DNA of 64,000 nt from Chamaecrista fasciculata (GCA_003254925.1 QANZ01051184.1:1-64000), one strand, 5' to 3'. Positions 34,007 through 45,083 are shown, numbered from the stretch's first letter. Numbers and translations: made by a program. The notes: generated by a model from the sequence alone, not told the origin.

Positions 34007-34910
34007 GGTCAAAATTTCATAGTGGTCTCTGAACTATAAGTTAAATTTCATTTTGGTCCTAAAAATATTCTTTAAAGTTTCCAATTTGTTCTATCATTAG
34101 TCCCTATTCCATATTATTTTTTAGTTAGACAATCGACCAAAATGACTTTTCTCTCATGTGTCCTAATAAATAAGTTAGTAAAGACTGAAATAAATTTCCT
34201 CTTTATTATTATTTCACCACAATAACATATACAACATTTACTCGATCACAATATTCACTAAAGAATGAAATTGAGACATTAACATGTATTTTTCTCTCTC
34301 CCAACTCTCTCATTTGATTACATATGAGATTAGAGAAATCGTCTCAACTCAACTCGGATATAATAATAAAAATCAGACATAATTATAAGGGTAAATTACA
34401 CTTTGATATCCTGTTCTATGGACCGATTTCACTTTGGTACCATGTTCTTTCAAAAGTAACATATTAGTACCCTGTTCTTTGCACCGTTAACACTTTGGTA
34501 CCACGTTTTTTCAAAAGTGACATTTTGGTACCCTTTTCTTTGCACTGTTAACACTTTGGTACCATGTTCTATGGACCGATTTCACTTTGGTACCTTGCTC
34601 TTTCATGATTTGTTACCTAATTCTATTTTTTTAGGGTACCAAAGTATTAACAGTGTAAAGAACATGGTACCAAAATGTCACTTTTGAAAGAACAGAGTAC
34701 CAAAGTATCATTTTTTAAAGAACAGGGTACCTAAGTGTCACTTTTGAAAGAACATGGTACCAAAGTGAAATCGGTTCATAAAATAGGATACCAAAGTGTA
34801 AATTTACCCTAATTATAATAGAGACTAGCGATAGAACAATTTAGAAACTATTAAAGACCAAAATGGAACGATAAATGCTTATATTTCAGAAATCAACATA
34901 AGATTTTGAC
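34007..34910. mobile_element. Outer MITE interrupted by a second MITE
   Basis: The left end GGTCAAAATTTCATAGTGG and right end (reverse complement GTCAAAATCTTATGTTG) pair over about 60 bp with mismatches. Flanking 9-mers atatacata and atatatatc match at 7 of 9. The element at 34389-34809, with its own duplication, sits inside it. Confidence 0.65.
34389..34809. mobile_element. 'GGTACC' hairpin MITE, perfect 9-bp target duplication (copy 1)
   Basis: The ends are GGGTAAATTACACTTTG and its inverse, ending TTTACCC. Flanking repeats taattataa at 34380-34388 and 34810-34818 are identical. The arms are arrays of the module 'ttcactttggtaccatgttc', several on each side in opposite orientation, so this copy has expanded arms compared with its two sisters. 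A 9-bp duplication points to Mutator-type transposase. Confidence 0.9.
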
Positions 34911-35074
34911 ATATATATCCAATATCTTGAATTTCTCATAAGCAACCAATTTTCTTGTTTTTTAGCCTCAACTACTCCCTTATGACCAGTTCCAAGGGAA
35001 ACAAGCACAGCCTCTCATTAAACAAAGAAAGAAAGTAATATCGATTTCACTTATAATAGTAAATACCACTTGCT

Positions 35075-35081
35075 TATAAAA
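35075..35081 (+). promoter_or_regulatory. Putative TATA box of the small secreted protein gene
   Basis: TATAAAA lies about 90 bp before the ATG at 35166, in a sensible position for transcription starting near 35105-35110. It is preceded by ordinary AT-rich sequence. Prediction from position and motif only. Confidence 0.5.
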
Positions 35082-35165
35082 CCCAAGATCATTTTCTCCA
35101 AATCAATCTCTCTCCTTCTACAACTTTTTATATACAATCAATTGAAATTGCTTATTACAACAAAC

Positions 35166-35537
35166 ATGAGTGTATCCCAAAAAATGTTTCTTTTGGGTCT
35201 TATGACTCTCCTGGCTTGCACATGTTTGGTGCAAGAAGTATCAAGCAGTGATGATAAGAGTAGTGATGGCTCAAATATTCATGCATTCCAACGTTCAAAT
35301 GATCATGATGATGATGCTGATGACACTTTCAGGGTTAGCATTAATGTTAATCAAAAGCGTTCATTAGTGGAAGGTGAAAGTGAACGTGCTGATGACGTGG
35401 ACGACACAACTACCTTACAAACTGGCCCAAATACCATACAAGCTGATATTGATAAATTTGCTGACAAATTTATTGATAGTGATTTTGATAATTTTGAGGC
35501 CCCTTCTGCAAGCAACATGATTGTATTGGGGCATTAA
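35166..35537 (+). CDS. Small secreted acidic protein, unknown function
   Basis: A single exon of 123 codons. Residues 1-28 look like a signal peptide (hydrophobic FLLGLMTLLACTCLV, then QEVSSS). The mature part of about 95 aa is rich in Asp and Ser (HDDDADD, ADDVDD, DSDFDNF), has no cysteine, and contains one dibasic site (NQKRSL). It ends EAPSASNMIVLGH. I do not recognise a family. Plants have many short secreted precursors of this size from which a C-terminal peptide is released; a conserved C-terminal 'GH' is known in CEP and PIP peptides, but the rest of those motifs is absent here, so that link is only a thought. The frame continues upstream to 35070, but the signal peptide fits the ATG at 35166, and a TATA box lies in front of it. 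The biased composition could also reflect a lineage-restricted gene. Confidence 0.6.
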   Translation: MSVSQKMFLLGLMTLLACTCLVQEVSSSDDKSSDGSNIHAFQRSNDHDDDADDTFRVSINVNQKRSLVEGESERADDVDDTTTLQTGPNTIQADIDKFADKFIDSDFDNFEAPSASNMIVLGH

Positions 35538-37131
35538 TTTTATATGATACTATTATTCAACAACAGACCTTAATTAATTACTTCATCTTCTCTTAATTAT
35601 TTGCAGGTGTGAATGGGAGATCATATTGTTAATTATATATACTCAGATCATGTTTAATTGCATGTATGATTTTATATTTTTATGATCCGAAACATATTTC
35701 TATATAAGTATAGCTAAGGCTCAAGAGTTACAGGTCTGTATGTACGTCTTTGTCCTTATATTAGTACTACTTGCTGTAACATTTTAAATTTGAATGAGTG
35801 ATCCTTAATTTAAGGTTTTAAATTGTTTCCAAAGAAGGTGTATTTTTCCTTTTTTTTCTTTTCTTTCTTTTTCTTCCTTCGTTCTTACAGGATATGAGAA
35901 GTACTCGTTGTTAAAACTTAAAAGATGCATACAATTACCCAGTGGGACCTGGTTTAGAGAAACTAATTTTCAAACTAAAACTAAACTATTGGAGTTCTTC
36001 ATTTATATATAGTCAGATAAAAGTAACAGAAGTAAGAGCTTATATAATTAATCAATTTCTAATGACTATCGACCAAGCAATTAGACATATATATATATAT
36101 ATATGCACTAATATAATATTTTTCATACCTAAGAATATATATTGAAAGACTCTCCTACTATAACTAAGTGCATAACGCGAGTCGAATCTAGATTTAAATT
36201 AAAGTTAACGCAAAATTTTTTATATTTTTTTAACAAAGTTCTACATCTCTTCTGCAAATTAAATTTAATGCAAAATTTTATAAAATATTGTTTATTAGAA
36301 TACATGCTTATATTAACTAAGTTCAATTATAATTTTTGTTTGTTACATCAGCTATAAAGAGACAATTTTATTACTATTTAACAACAAGGACTACAAATAA
36401 AATGAAAATTTTGAGACTTACTACAATGCCTACCACCACATAGATTTCTTTTTTCTGTATCAATCATAATATTAATAGCTTTATCACATATGATATGGTG
36501 AATGTGGGACCTGGGTCCTTTGCATTCCCTCTCTCTAAAATGCACAAAAAAATACAGAGCAAGAAAATGCAGAAGATCCACTCCTGGGAATGTGTGGCTA
36601 TTTATGGCTTGGAAGTTATAACATGGATCATAGTCAGGAGTAAACCTGCGGGTAATATGACAGAATTTATGGACTTTGTTACAAGTAATTACTCTTGACT
36701 ATGATCAAACTTCATTTTCAGGCTTCATTAACAATGATTACAAAACTATTAATAACTCTTTATTTAATGGCCTAAACTTCAGAATTTGAAGCACTCATTA
36801 ACAAAGTTAATGTCAAAGGGATATAATTCTAGGCCACAGCAAATTTTGGGACTAAGCACCAGAGAGCTCCTGATTCTGGTGATATATTGAAAACCCATCA
36901 TTCACATTGCCAATGACAGAATTGCATTTGTAAAAAAATAAGATAAACCCTGTTCTATGTGCAAAATGTACAGAATTTGCTCAAAAAAAAAGGACACTCA
37001 TGGATTTCTTTTTCCTATAAATAATGTCATTATCTTTATACAATCATACATCAAAACTTTCTGTATTGTTTAGTTCTATGAGATAGAGGGGATCTGATCA
37101 GGAGCTTTTTATATAGAGAGAGCATCCTTTT
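35538..37131. other. Intergenic stretch between convergent genes
   Basis: This holds the 3' region of the secreted-protein gene and, on the other strand, the lipase 3' UTR (up to about 37000). An AT dinucleotide run lies near 36087-36104. Open frames here (for example 36495-36698) have no recognised motif. No gene is supported. Confidence 0.45.
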
Positions 37132-40100
37132 TCAAGATGTCATTGAATTAAGCCTAAAGAATGATATAAGAGGATCATACACATCTTTCTTTGCATTTTG
37201 ACCCATAACATAATCTGCATGAGCATAATCATCCCTGTACTGCACCACAAGCTTGTCTCCTTCATGGTCTTCGAGGATTTCCAGCAAAAGCCGTACGTCT
37301 TTGACGTCAGAAAGAGCGTCGGCTCCTCCATAACTGACAAAGAGAGGAAGGTCATTGGGAATTCTTGTCATGTCATACACAGGAGGTGAGGGCTGTCCAT
37401 AGTGTTTAGTATTCTCTTCTATGTTCTCATAATCATACATTGCTATAGTTCCTTCTCTGATCACTGCAATATATAGCCAACACTGTCAATTTTCACTTTC
37501 CCTCTTATGAAAACAAACTAATATCCTGCAGTAAGCAGCTTTTTCCAGCTGAATTTTCAAATTTGAAGTCTATACTTCTTCTGTTTTAAGTATCAGAATA
37601 AAATCTCCAAAATGAAAAAAAAATTACAAGGATTGAACTATGATATTACATCTCTCACTCATTTGTCACATGACACATGTTAGAGATGGAGGTAGCATCT
37701 CCGCAAATAGGTGATACGTGTCTCCAATTAGGTGGTTCGGGCATGTACAAAGAAGACCTATGGAGGTTCCGGTACGCAGAGTTGACCAAATAGTTGAAAA
37801 TCCTATAATCCGGGGAAGGGGAAGACTTAAGAAAACTATCCAATAAACTATCCGGAAAGATTTATCTATCGATAACCTAACGGTTGACATGTGCAAGGAT
37901 AAAACGCATTAGTGTCAGTTGATCCATATAGCCAACCCTACCTGGTGGGAAAAGGCTTTGGTGGTTGTTGTTGTTGTTGTTGTGTCTCCAATCGCGTCAA
38001 TAAGTCGAAGAGGCAAACAATATAAATTTAGGGGACTCCAGATTTATGCTTGTATCAAATACTTGAAGTTGGAGTTTTGGAAAGAAAATTCATAGAAGGA
38101 TTCAAATCCTAAAGAGTGATAGTTGAAGAAAATAGTTTCAGGTTTTTAGGGTATATTTTCATATGTGAGGTCAACAACAACAATAACAACCAAAACTTTT
38201 TCTTACTAAAATAGGGTAGGCTATATGGATTAGCTAATGCCAATGTGTTCTGTCTTTACACATTTTCACGGTTAAATTATTAATGATTAATGATTAAATA
38301 TTTCCGAATTTTTTCATCAATAGTTTCTTTTTATTTTCCCCCTTCAAATGTGAAATCAATAGAGATAAAAAAAACATAGACAGAGTATTTACATTTTCTG
38401 TCTTCCGATAAAAGAATCATAACAGACTATGTAAATCAGGAATAAAGAACCACTTACTCTGAGACAAATGGATCATGTTCTTTGTTGCTGTCGATTGAGG
38501 CTCGTGTTCCAGAAAAATATTTACTATTGAAGGGTTTACACAGCAGTTAGGGCCTGAAGACAAAGCAATGTGAGGTCAATATTAATAAAAATTCTTTTCA
38601 GAACAGAAATTGGAGGCTATTAATCATATAATTAGTCAAGATTATGCTGAGTACCAGTGAAAGAGGTTAACAAGTTGGTGCAGTCAATGCCTGGTTTCTT
38701 GCACATATCTTCAAGAAACTTTACAACAGAACCACTGGCAATAAAAAGTACTAAAATTCATTTACAGCCTTAGAAAATGAAACCGACAAGAACTTTTTTT
38801 GCAGCTACTTACCCTCTGAGATTAAATTCAAATACTCCCAATTTGTACAACGACTGCTATGAAAAAATACATTCTCATAGTTAGTCCCTTTGAATTATAA
38901 GCATAAAACATTGTTATACTAACAAGTGGTTGGTTGGAGTGGTAAGTCCCTCTGAAGAAAACCTTGTACTAAAAAAAAAAAAGCATAGTTGTTAACAGTT
39001 AGTTACCTCTGCAATAAAGTTTTCGGCTGCATTTCGAGCTAGTGGCGAAGTCATCTGACTAACATAGGCAATTGGGCTAAGTAAAGCAGCTGATCTCAAC
39101 ATGTTGGATAACTGATACTTAGAAAAAGCCGCGAGTGCAACCAAAGTTCCCTACAAAACAATTTGTAACTTTGCATGTGAATTGAAATGAAGAAAACTCA
39201 GATTTAAGAGAAACAAGTGTTTAATTTTAATTACCTGCGAGTGCCCAATATAGTGCAGCTTTTGTCTTGTTTGATCATGAACATATCTGAATGTTGCTGG
39301 AAGATCATAAGCAACTAATTCATCCCATGACCAATCCCAGTAAGCCTGAACAGTGAAAATGGTATAAGCAACACAGTCCAATTGACAGTGTTCCAAACAT
39401 CAAAAGTAGGGATGGAACCAGGTAGGGTTCATTTTTCGCATTCCTTATTCATTTATCCTATCTAACATTTTGTATCCTTACTATATTAGGATATCTGAAA
39501 TACTCGAAATACAAAAAAATTATGGACTTATGATTCGGATATTTTAGTTTAAAAACTGGATATACTTGACAGCTAACGGCTAATATCCCTTTTTCATTAA
39601 AAAAATTTATTATAAAATATTGGATCGAGTATCATAATTACCGACCAATATTTGCACTCATATGGTATGTACTATCTACCGACCAACCCCTCGCCTAACA
39701 TCTCATCAATCAGTTAGACCTGTCACTACTCACTATCAAAATCGTTATAACTACCTTCGTGATTCCTGTTATCAATGACTACCATGTAGAAATGACCTAT
39801 TTGTTCCCAAACAATTCTATATATACAACACAAACCTAGGTATGGTTTGATTGAATTCTCTTACATTCTATATACTCTAAGGGTTAGTCTATGATGTAAA
39901 GTGAGCATTGCATGCAACTAGTAATGTGGTTTCATCCACAGTTTTAATTGGTTAAAAGAGTTATCTTTTTTTTATTATTTTTCAGCATTAAATTACTTTA
40001 AAAAAAAGATATTACACTACATCGCAATTGTATACATACTCCACTTTGCATCTTAGAATTTCTCTACTCTAAGTATACTAGGACTAACATGAGTGTCGGA

Positions 40101-40944
40101 ATCTCATTCTGGAGCCTCCTCCAACTCTTGAGTTTACCTTTACAGGTGTTTAGAGACTTAGAGAGTAGATCAATAGTTGATCTACTTTGATTACATTACC
40201 TATCCGATATCCAATATACAACCAATATTAAACATTTTTTAGTGAGGAATTTGAATGGGAACCCTAAACAGTAACACCAACCCAAATTGAAATAAAGTGG
40301 TAAGTTAGGCAAGCAAAACTAACTGAGCTATTGGGAGGCAATGATGCATGGAAACGGCTATATTTAGTTCCACGAGTGTTAGCAAGCCATACATCAAACC
40401 CATTATCTGCCAAAAGTAATGCCAGAGAATGATTTGAAGGTAGCAACAGCCATGTTATGCCATCCTGCACCCACAAAATTTTATGCATTCATTAGTCATT
40501 ACTATCAAAATTTCCAACATCATTACCTTAATTTCTTCTCAAAACAAATGAGTTACCATAAAAAGCCCATGTTGCAGCAAAACCGGTGGGTTATTTCGCG
40601 ATGGCCTCGCCGGAATTCTCTGCATACTGAGAATATAACCGTCTTGTGTTGTCACCTGAAAGTAACATAATAACCAATAATCTCAAAGATATGATTTTTT
40701 TTTTGTGATGATGATCGGAAGAGAAGAGAAGACGAAGAAGTACCTTGTGTTCTTCACAAGCGTAGCCTTGTGGGTTCACCATTAATGAGCAAATACCATC
40801 ATCATCGGTAGGGTCTGATTCCAATGTTGTAGTAGTAAACGATGATACGAATTTTATTCTTGATGTTGCAGAAAGAGATAAAGCAGAAAGGAGAATGATG
40901 ATGATGATAATGAGGAGGATTATTGAGGGCAAATTCTTCGCCAT
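37132..40944 (-). CDS. Triacylglycerol lipase, lysosomal acid lipase type (MPL1/LIP-like)
   Basis: Nine coding exons on the minus strand: 40744-40944, 40557-40655, 40324-40464, 39235-39345, 39007-39150, 38813-38856, 38655-38734, 38458-38553, 37132-37463; 1248 nt, 415 aa. Residues 1-28 form a strongly hydrophobic signal sequence (run of Ile/Leu). The Abhydro_lipase lid region follows (CSLMVNPQGYACEEHKVTT), then the alpha/beta-hydrolase core with LLQHGL, DVWLANTRGTKYSR and WDELVAYDLPA. The nucleophile elbow is GHSQG (Ser about 183), spanning exons 4 and 5; the acid is in SYGGADALSD (Asp about 354) and the catalytic His in AHADYVMG (about 387). The wording is very close to Arabidopsis MPL1/LIP proteins, which act on lipid esters, MPL1 in aphid defence. 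Exon 6 could start 3 nt later (38853) with no frame change. Introns hold a MITE and LINE tails. Confidence 0.95.
37675..37982 (+). mobile_element. RTE-type LINE 3' end with (TTG)n tail
   Basis: Plus-strand translation gives RWFGHVQRRPMEVPVRRVD and a GRGRLKKT block, then IHIANPTWWEKAL. These are the usual last residues of plant RTE LINE polyproteins, and they are followed by the (TTG)n microsatellite characteristic of RTE tails (37966-37982). It is 5'-truncated, interrupted, and lies in the last lipase intron, antisense to the gene. Confidence 0.8.
38168..38275 (-). mobile_element. Second RTE LINE tail, opposite orientation
   Basis: On the minus strand the sequence reads ANPYSLPYF, then a basic stretch, then a (TTG)n-like repeat, seen as 'caacaacaacaataacaac' at 38173-38191. 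It is a short RTE 3' end facing the copy at 37675, so the two tails point toward each other. Confidence 0.6.
39410..40250. other. Repeat-like filling of lipase intron 3
   Basis: The intron between exons 3 and 4 (39346-40323) contains no coding exon. Phrases such as 'ggatatctgaaatactcgaa' and 'cctatccgatatcc' at opposite sides suggest an old hAT-like insertion, itself interrupted by the MITE at 39882-40064. Boundaries unclear. Confidence 0.4.
39882..40064. mobile_element. Short MITE with perfect 9-bp target duplication in lipase intron 3
   Basis: Flanking repeats tactctaag at 39873-39881 and 40065-40073 are identical. The left end GGTTAGTCTATGATGTAAAG and the reverse complement of the right end (GAAATTCTAAGATGCAAAG) are imperfect inverted repeats. 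This suggests a Mutator-type MITE of 183 bp unrelated to the GGTACC family. Confidence 0.75.
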
Positions 40945-41140
40945 GCTCTGTTTCTAGGTACATCAACTAATTCCCAACCTGCCATTATTTACTTACTTAC
41001 ACACTGCGATGCACAAAGAAAAGAAAACAAGAAAAAGACAGACGAGAGTATTCACATGTCTTTTAAAGCCAACACCTTTTTTGTCAACAATATGTCAATA
41101 TTCATTTGTGGTCTATACTGTTTCACATAGTATATTCATA

Positions 41141-41882
41141 GGTTAAAATCTCATTTGGGTCCTTTATGTACGGCTCATATTTTATTTTGGTCCTATATAT
41201 TTTTTTCAACGTGGTCTCATAATTTTTCACTTTCAGTTCCAAACTATTAAATATATTCAATATAATTATATTTTTCTCGTTTTAAATTTAAATGTTGCGA
41301 ATCTAGAATTACGAATTACTTTTTACAAATCATTTCTCTTTTCAGTTGAAGTCGACGTTGCATGTAAATAAGGTCAACTTTAATTTTGAAAGTGAGTTGC
41401 TCTTTTCATGGTTAAACATGTGAATTTAGTTATGGGCAAGACTTAAATAAAGTTCCTTATATTTTTGCTACAAGGTTCTTTAATAAACATTTTACATGTG
41501 GCAAAAAATTATGCATAGTCAATCATAATATAGAGAGAATATTAAAACACTTTTTCACATGACCAATCATAGAATGTAAATAAAGCTTATAATTGGATAA
41601 ACCTAATAGCAAATATATTAAGAAGTTTACCCAAGTTTTTTTCTTTAGTTATATTTCTTTTGTTTCAAGTTTAAATATAAGTTTGAAATTATAAATTATT
41701 CTTGTTGAGTTTTTTTTTTCTAGATAATAAAGTTAAATTATGCTCCAAAAGCGGGTTTAATACCAAAAGTAAAAAATTATATGAACATAAATAACTACTT
41801 TAGTTTGAAACAAAGAAAACAAAAAGAGATGTAAGGCTAAAGTAATCTGTTACATGTAAAGGACCAAAATAAAATTTTAACC
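41141..41882. mobile_element. MITE upstream of the lipase gene
   Basis: The left end GGTTAAAATCTCATTTGGG and right end AAAATAAAATTTTAACC are inverted, with 'gggtcctttatgta / tacatgtaaaggacc' inside. It lies about 200 bp upstream of the lipase start codon (on its 5' side). No clean target duplication. Related modules occur near 1360, 24100 and 42890. Confidence 0.65.
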
Positions 41883-43268
41883 TATATATTAATATGTGAA
41901 TTGTGAAGTTCAGATTTGGTGGTCATGATTTTTCAATTTGAAAGGAATTTGGAGGATGGTTTTTCATTGTAGAGGAGAACAGAAAAGGCCAACATGGCTT
42001 AATTAAATAATAAGCCAAATACATGTGGCTTGCTGATGCTCTTTTGTCTCAAAAGAAAAGGATTGCGGGATTAGGAAGCTGTGCCTTTAACCCTGAAAAT
42101 CAAACTTAATTTGTAGTATAAAAATACAAAATCAAGCTCCCAAAGAAAGATTGACTAAAATTTCACTTTATATAAAATCAAGCTGTGCCTTTAACCCTGT
42201 AAATCAACTGATTTATTTCTGCACTTTATACAAGCTAGAAGAGAAAGTGTGTGTGTGTGTGTGTGTTGGGTGAAGAGAAAATTCTAGAACATAAGATTAT
42301 TTTATGGAATCAGCCAACTAAATGGTCACGGACATGCCACATTTTATTTTGTTTGTCTGCGCTGCAAATTACATAAATAAAACATCAGTGCGTATAGTCC
42401 AGCGAAAATGCCAATTGCTATTTAAGTAAGAAAGGTTATAATAAAAAAAAAAATAAAGAAAAGTAAGCTATAGCTGATGAGAAATTGGCTTATAACATAT
42501 GGGGTTATGAGTTTTATTTCATTGACAATAAGGATATGGTTAATAAGTACTTTGTCATTACTTCTGTAAAACACTCATAAGCTCTCAAAACTCAACTCAA
42601 TTTTTTTTTTCACCAAAAACAAAAGTTAGCGATGGATTTTAGGGTCTCTATACAATAATTAATATGGAACTACAAAATGGATTGCAAATGATTTGATCAA
42701 TTGGATTAGGAATAAAAGGGAAAAAGTTAAAATTAAAAAGAAAAGGAGAAAAATCTCAAAATTTGGAAGAAAAAGAGAATTGAAACTTAAAAGGATTCTC
42801 TACGGGCTAAGTTGCAATCCAGCCATTTATATTTTTTTGGGTACAATTTTACTCTTTTAAGTTTTTTAAAAATTTCATTCTTTAGTTCCAACAAATGAAT
42901 GTAATCTTATTTATCTTGTTTCAAATCCAAATGTGATGAGTCTCGAGATATAGTATTTTTAACAAGTCAGTTTTTTTATTTAATTGAAGTCACCATCAAA
43001 CAAGATTAAATTTGTTCTGAGAATGGGTAGATTTATACTTGGAGGTCCAGAGAAAAAAACAGAAACACAGAAAACAACAAAGAAACAAGATCAAACCAAA
43101 TAATAAGATTAAAATAAAATGAAAGAACAATCACCGGGAAGTTCTTGATAAGGGAGAAGTAAAGCACTCTAAGTAAGAACTGGGTAGGACAAGAGAACTC
43201 AAAGCTAAAGTAACTAGAAATGTGTTCTTCAGAGCTTAGAGGAAGATGAGAATTCTCTCTCACGATAG
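41883..43268. other. Intergenic stretch with simple repeats
   Basis: A (GT)10 microsatellite lies at 42247-42266. A partial MITE of the 41141 family spans about 42830-43020. No gene seen. A 100-codon open frame on the minus strand (43033-43335) has no recognised domain and overlaps the LTR-type sequence. Confidence 0.45.
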
Positions 43269-44350
43269 TGTTAGGATTTTTGGGAGAGGAAGAAACATGG
43301 AAGCTCTCATAAACCTTTTTTTTCTTTTTTTTCATGAACTTTGCTTAATTCATAGCTCCATAATAATAAGTACAAATCAGATTCCTTTTATAGAGGAAAT
43401 ACACATAATTAAATAAAAGATAAATAAAATAAAGTAACTACTTATCCCTAAAATCATGTACCCACTAGTTAACTCATATATGACTAATTCAAAAACAAAC
43501 TAAATCTCTAAAATTCAAATCTGATGAAACACATTCATACTTCCAATAATAATATAATATTATTATTATTATTATTAATTCCCAACAATTCCTCCCTTAA
43601 ACTGAAATTTCTTCACAAGAAAATTCAGTTTAATTCATAAATCTTCAAGTTTTTCCTGGATCATTTGTTCGAAGCTTCAATGATGCACTTTGTCATCATT
43701 AACCTATTTAGAGCACTATCTCTCCAAAAACATCAAATTTTGTAAGCTTCTCACAGAAGATCCACTTCTTCTACTCTCCTTTCTTGTGCACCGTTTGCTT
43801 GCTCATTTTCTTCGAGCCAATTCTTTCACCGAGTTCTTGCAATTATTCAACACAAATATCTAATCTCTAAAGTAATGGCGAGGATTCGATCCTCCCACTA
43901 GCAAAATTCTTTGTAGCAACATCATCTCAATATTTGAGAGATGTACTACTCTACCCTACCTCACAAGCTCTCAGGATCTAAAGCTCTGATACCACTGTTA
44001 GGATTTTTGGAATTGCTTAATCATTCTTCTGAGGAATGAGGGGGTATTTATAGAAATGGCTTGTGATAGTGACGATGAACGATGGTGTTGAGCATGAAGC
44101 GTAGGATATAGGAAGTGGAGAATGTGGGAACATGGTTCCGTAAGAAACGAAAGGTGGGCAGTGAGGCAACGTGAATCTGTAAAACACTGAAAGTGGGAAT
44201 TGAAGGAATGTGGAGCGTAGAATGCAGGAAAGTGGAGGTGAGGCAGGCTGATGGGGGAAAGCGACGTAGACATCTCTAAAAGGCAAGGAAGGAGGGTCTG
44301 AACTCAATAGAACACTACTTCATTTACCAAAGATTAAGTCCTTACCTTAC
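43269..44350 (-). mobile_element. Miniature LTR-retrotransposon-like fossil
   Basis: On the minus strand a primer-binding site TGGTATCAGAGC (43984-43995 region) directly follows an LTR end reading ...CCAAAAATCCTAACA. About 400 bp further on, a purine tract (AAGGGAGGAAT) precedes a segment starting TGTTGGG and ending with the same 15-bp terminus at 43269. That gives LTR, short internal region and LTR, with no coding part: a TRIM-like or internally deleted element. The right boundary (5' LTR start) is uncertain. The two LTRs differ over most of their length, so it is old or rearranged, and it looks broken. Confidence 0.5.
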
Positions 44351-44712
44351 TTAAAGCTATCCTAGTCAAGTACGAAGAAACCTTTACTTCAATCTTACCA
44401 AGCCACACCCTAAGATTGTTTCAAGGGAAGGAGGGAGGAGGCGTCTCCCTTCGTTCACATGGCCTATGTCAAGCCTACGTAAGGTGTCTTGGAGGCTTCC
44501 ATCTCTTGGATGCCTTTCTCTGCTAGGTGGAGGTTTGTATCTCCTAGACCCCTTTTATCCTCTAATCTTCCTCTTGTTATGAAAGTATTCAATTAATTAA
44601 TTATAAAAATAGGAACCATGTAGAAATAAAATTGAACTCTTAAGATGCGAAGTTAATCATATTTTTTTTATTTCAAACTTGACTCGGATGAGTTCATAGC
44701 TTTGGTTACTCT

Positions 44713-44984
44713 AGATAAATCTTTTTTTATCTCTAATTAAGACAGTCAATATATAAAATCAAATGGGACCAAATTTAATATTATATGGTTCCACTCCTTT
44801 CTGGTCGTTCATGTTTAAAACTATAGTCTTTGAAATTAAAAATAAGAGATAAATCTTTTTTTTATCTCTAATTAAGACAGTCAATATATAAAATCAAATG
44901 GGACCAAATTTAATATTATATGGTTTCACCTCTTTCTGGTCGTTCATGTTTAAAACTATAGTATTTGAAATTAAAAATAAGAGA
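44713..44984. repeat. Tandem duplication, period 134 bp
   Basis: 44713-44846 and 44847-44984 are nearly identical, both containing 'ctaattaagacagtcaatat' and 'ctttctggtcgttcatg'. They lie just upstream of the Helitron 3' end at 45083 and are probably inside that element. Confidence 0.85.
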
Positions 44985-45057
44985 AAATTTACTATTTGGT
45001 CTCTCTTTCTTTACTAAGTTAACAATTTAGTCCCTTATTTATTTTACATACATATTT

Positions 45058-45083
45058 GCGTGACGGGCACGCAAAGCCCCTAG
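45058..45083 (+). mobile_element. Helitron-like 3' terminus
   Basis: The hairpin GCGTG-ACGGG-CACGC (45058-45072) is followed after 7 nt by CTAG (45080-45083) and then T. Helitrons end in a short GC hairpin followed by CTRR and insert before T. The 5' end (TC...) could not be placed, so the element length is unknown. It stops about 200 bp before the next gene's start codon. Confidence 0.55.

Noticed and set aside
43998-44307. Two overlapping minus-strand open frames rich in Ser/Pro/His
   Set aside because: They coincide with the LTR-like part of the fossil at 43269-44350 and show no domain.
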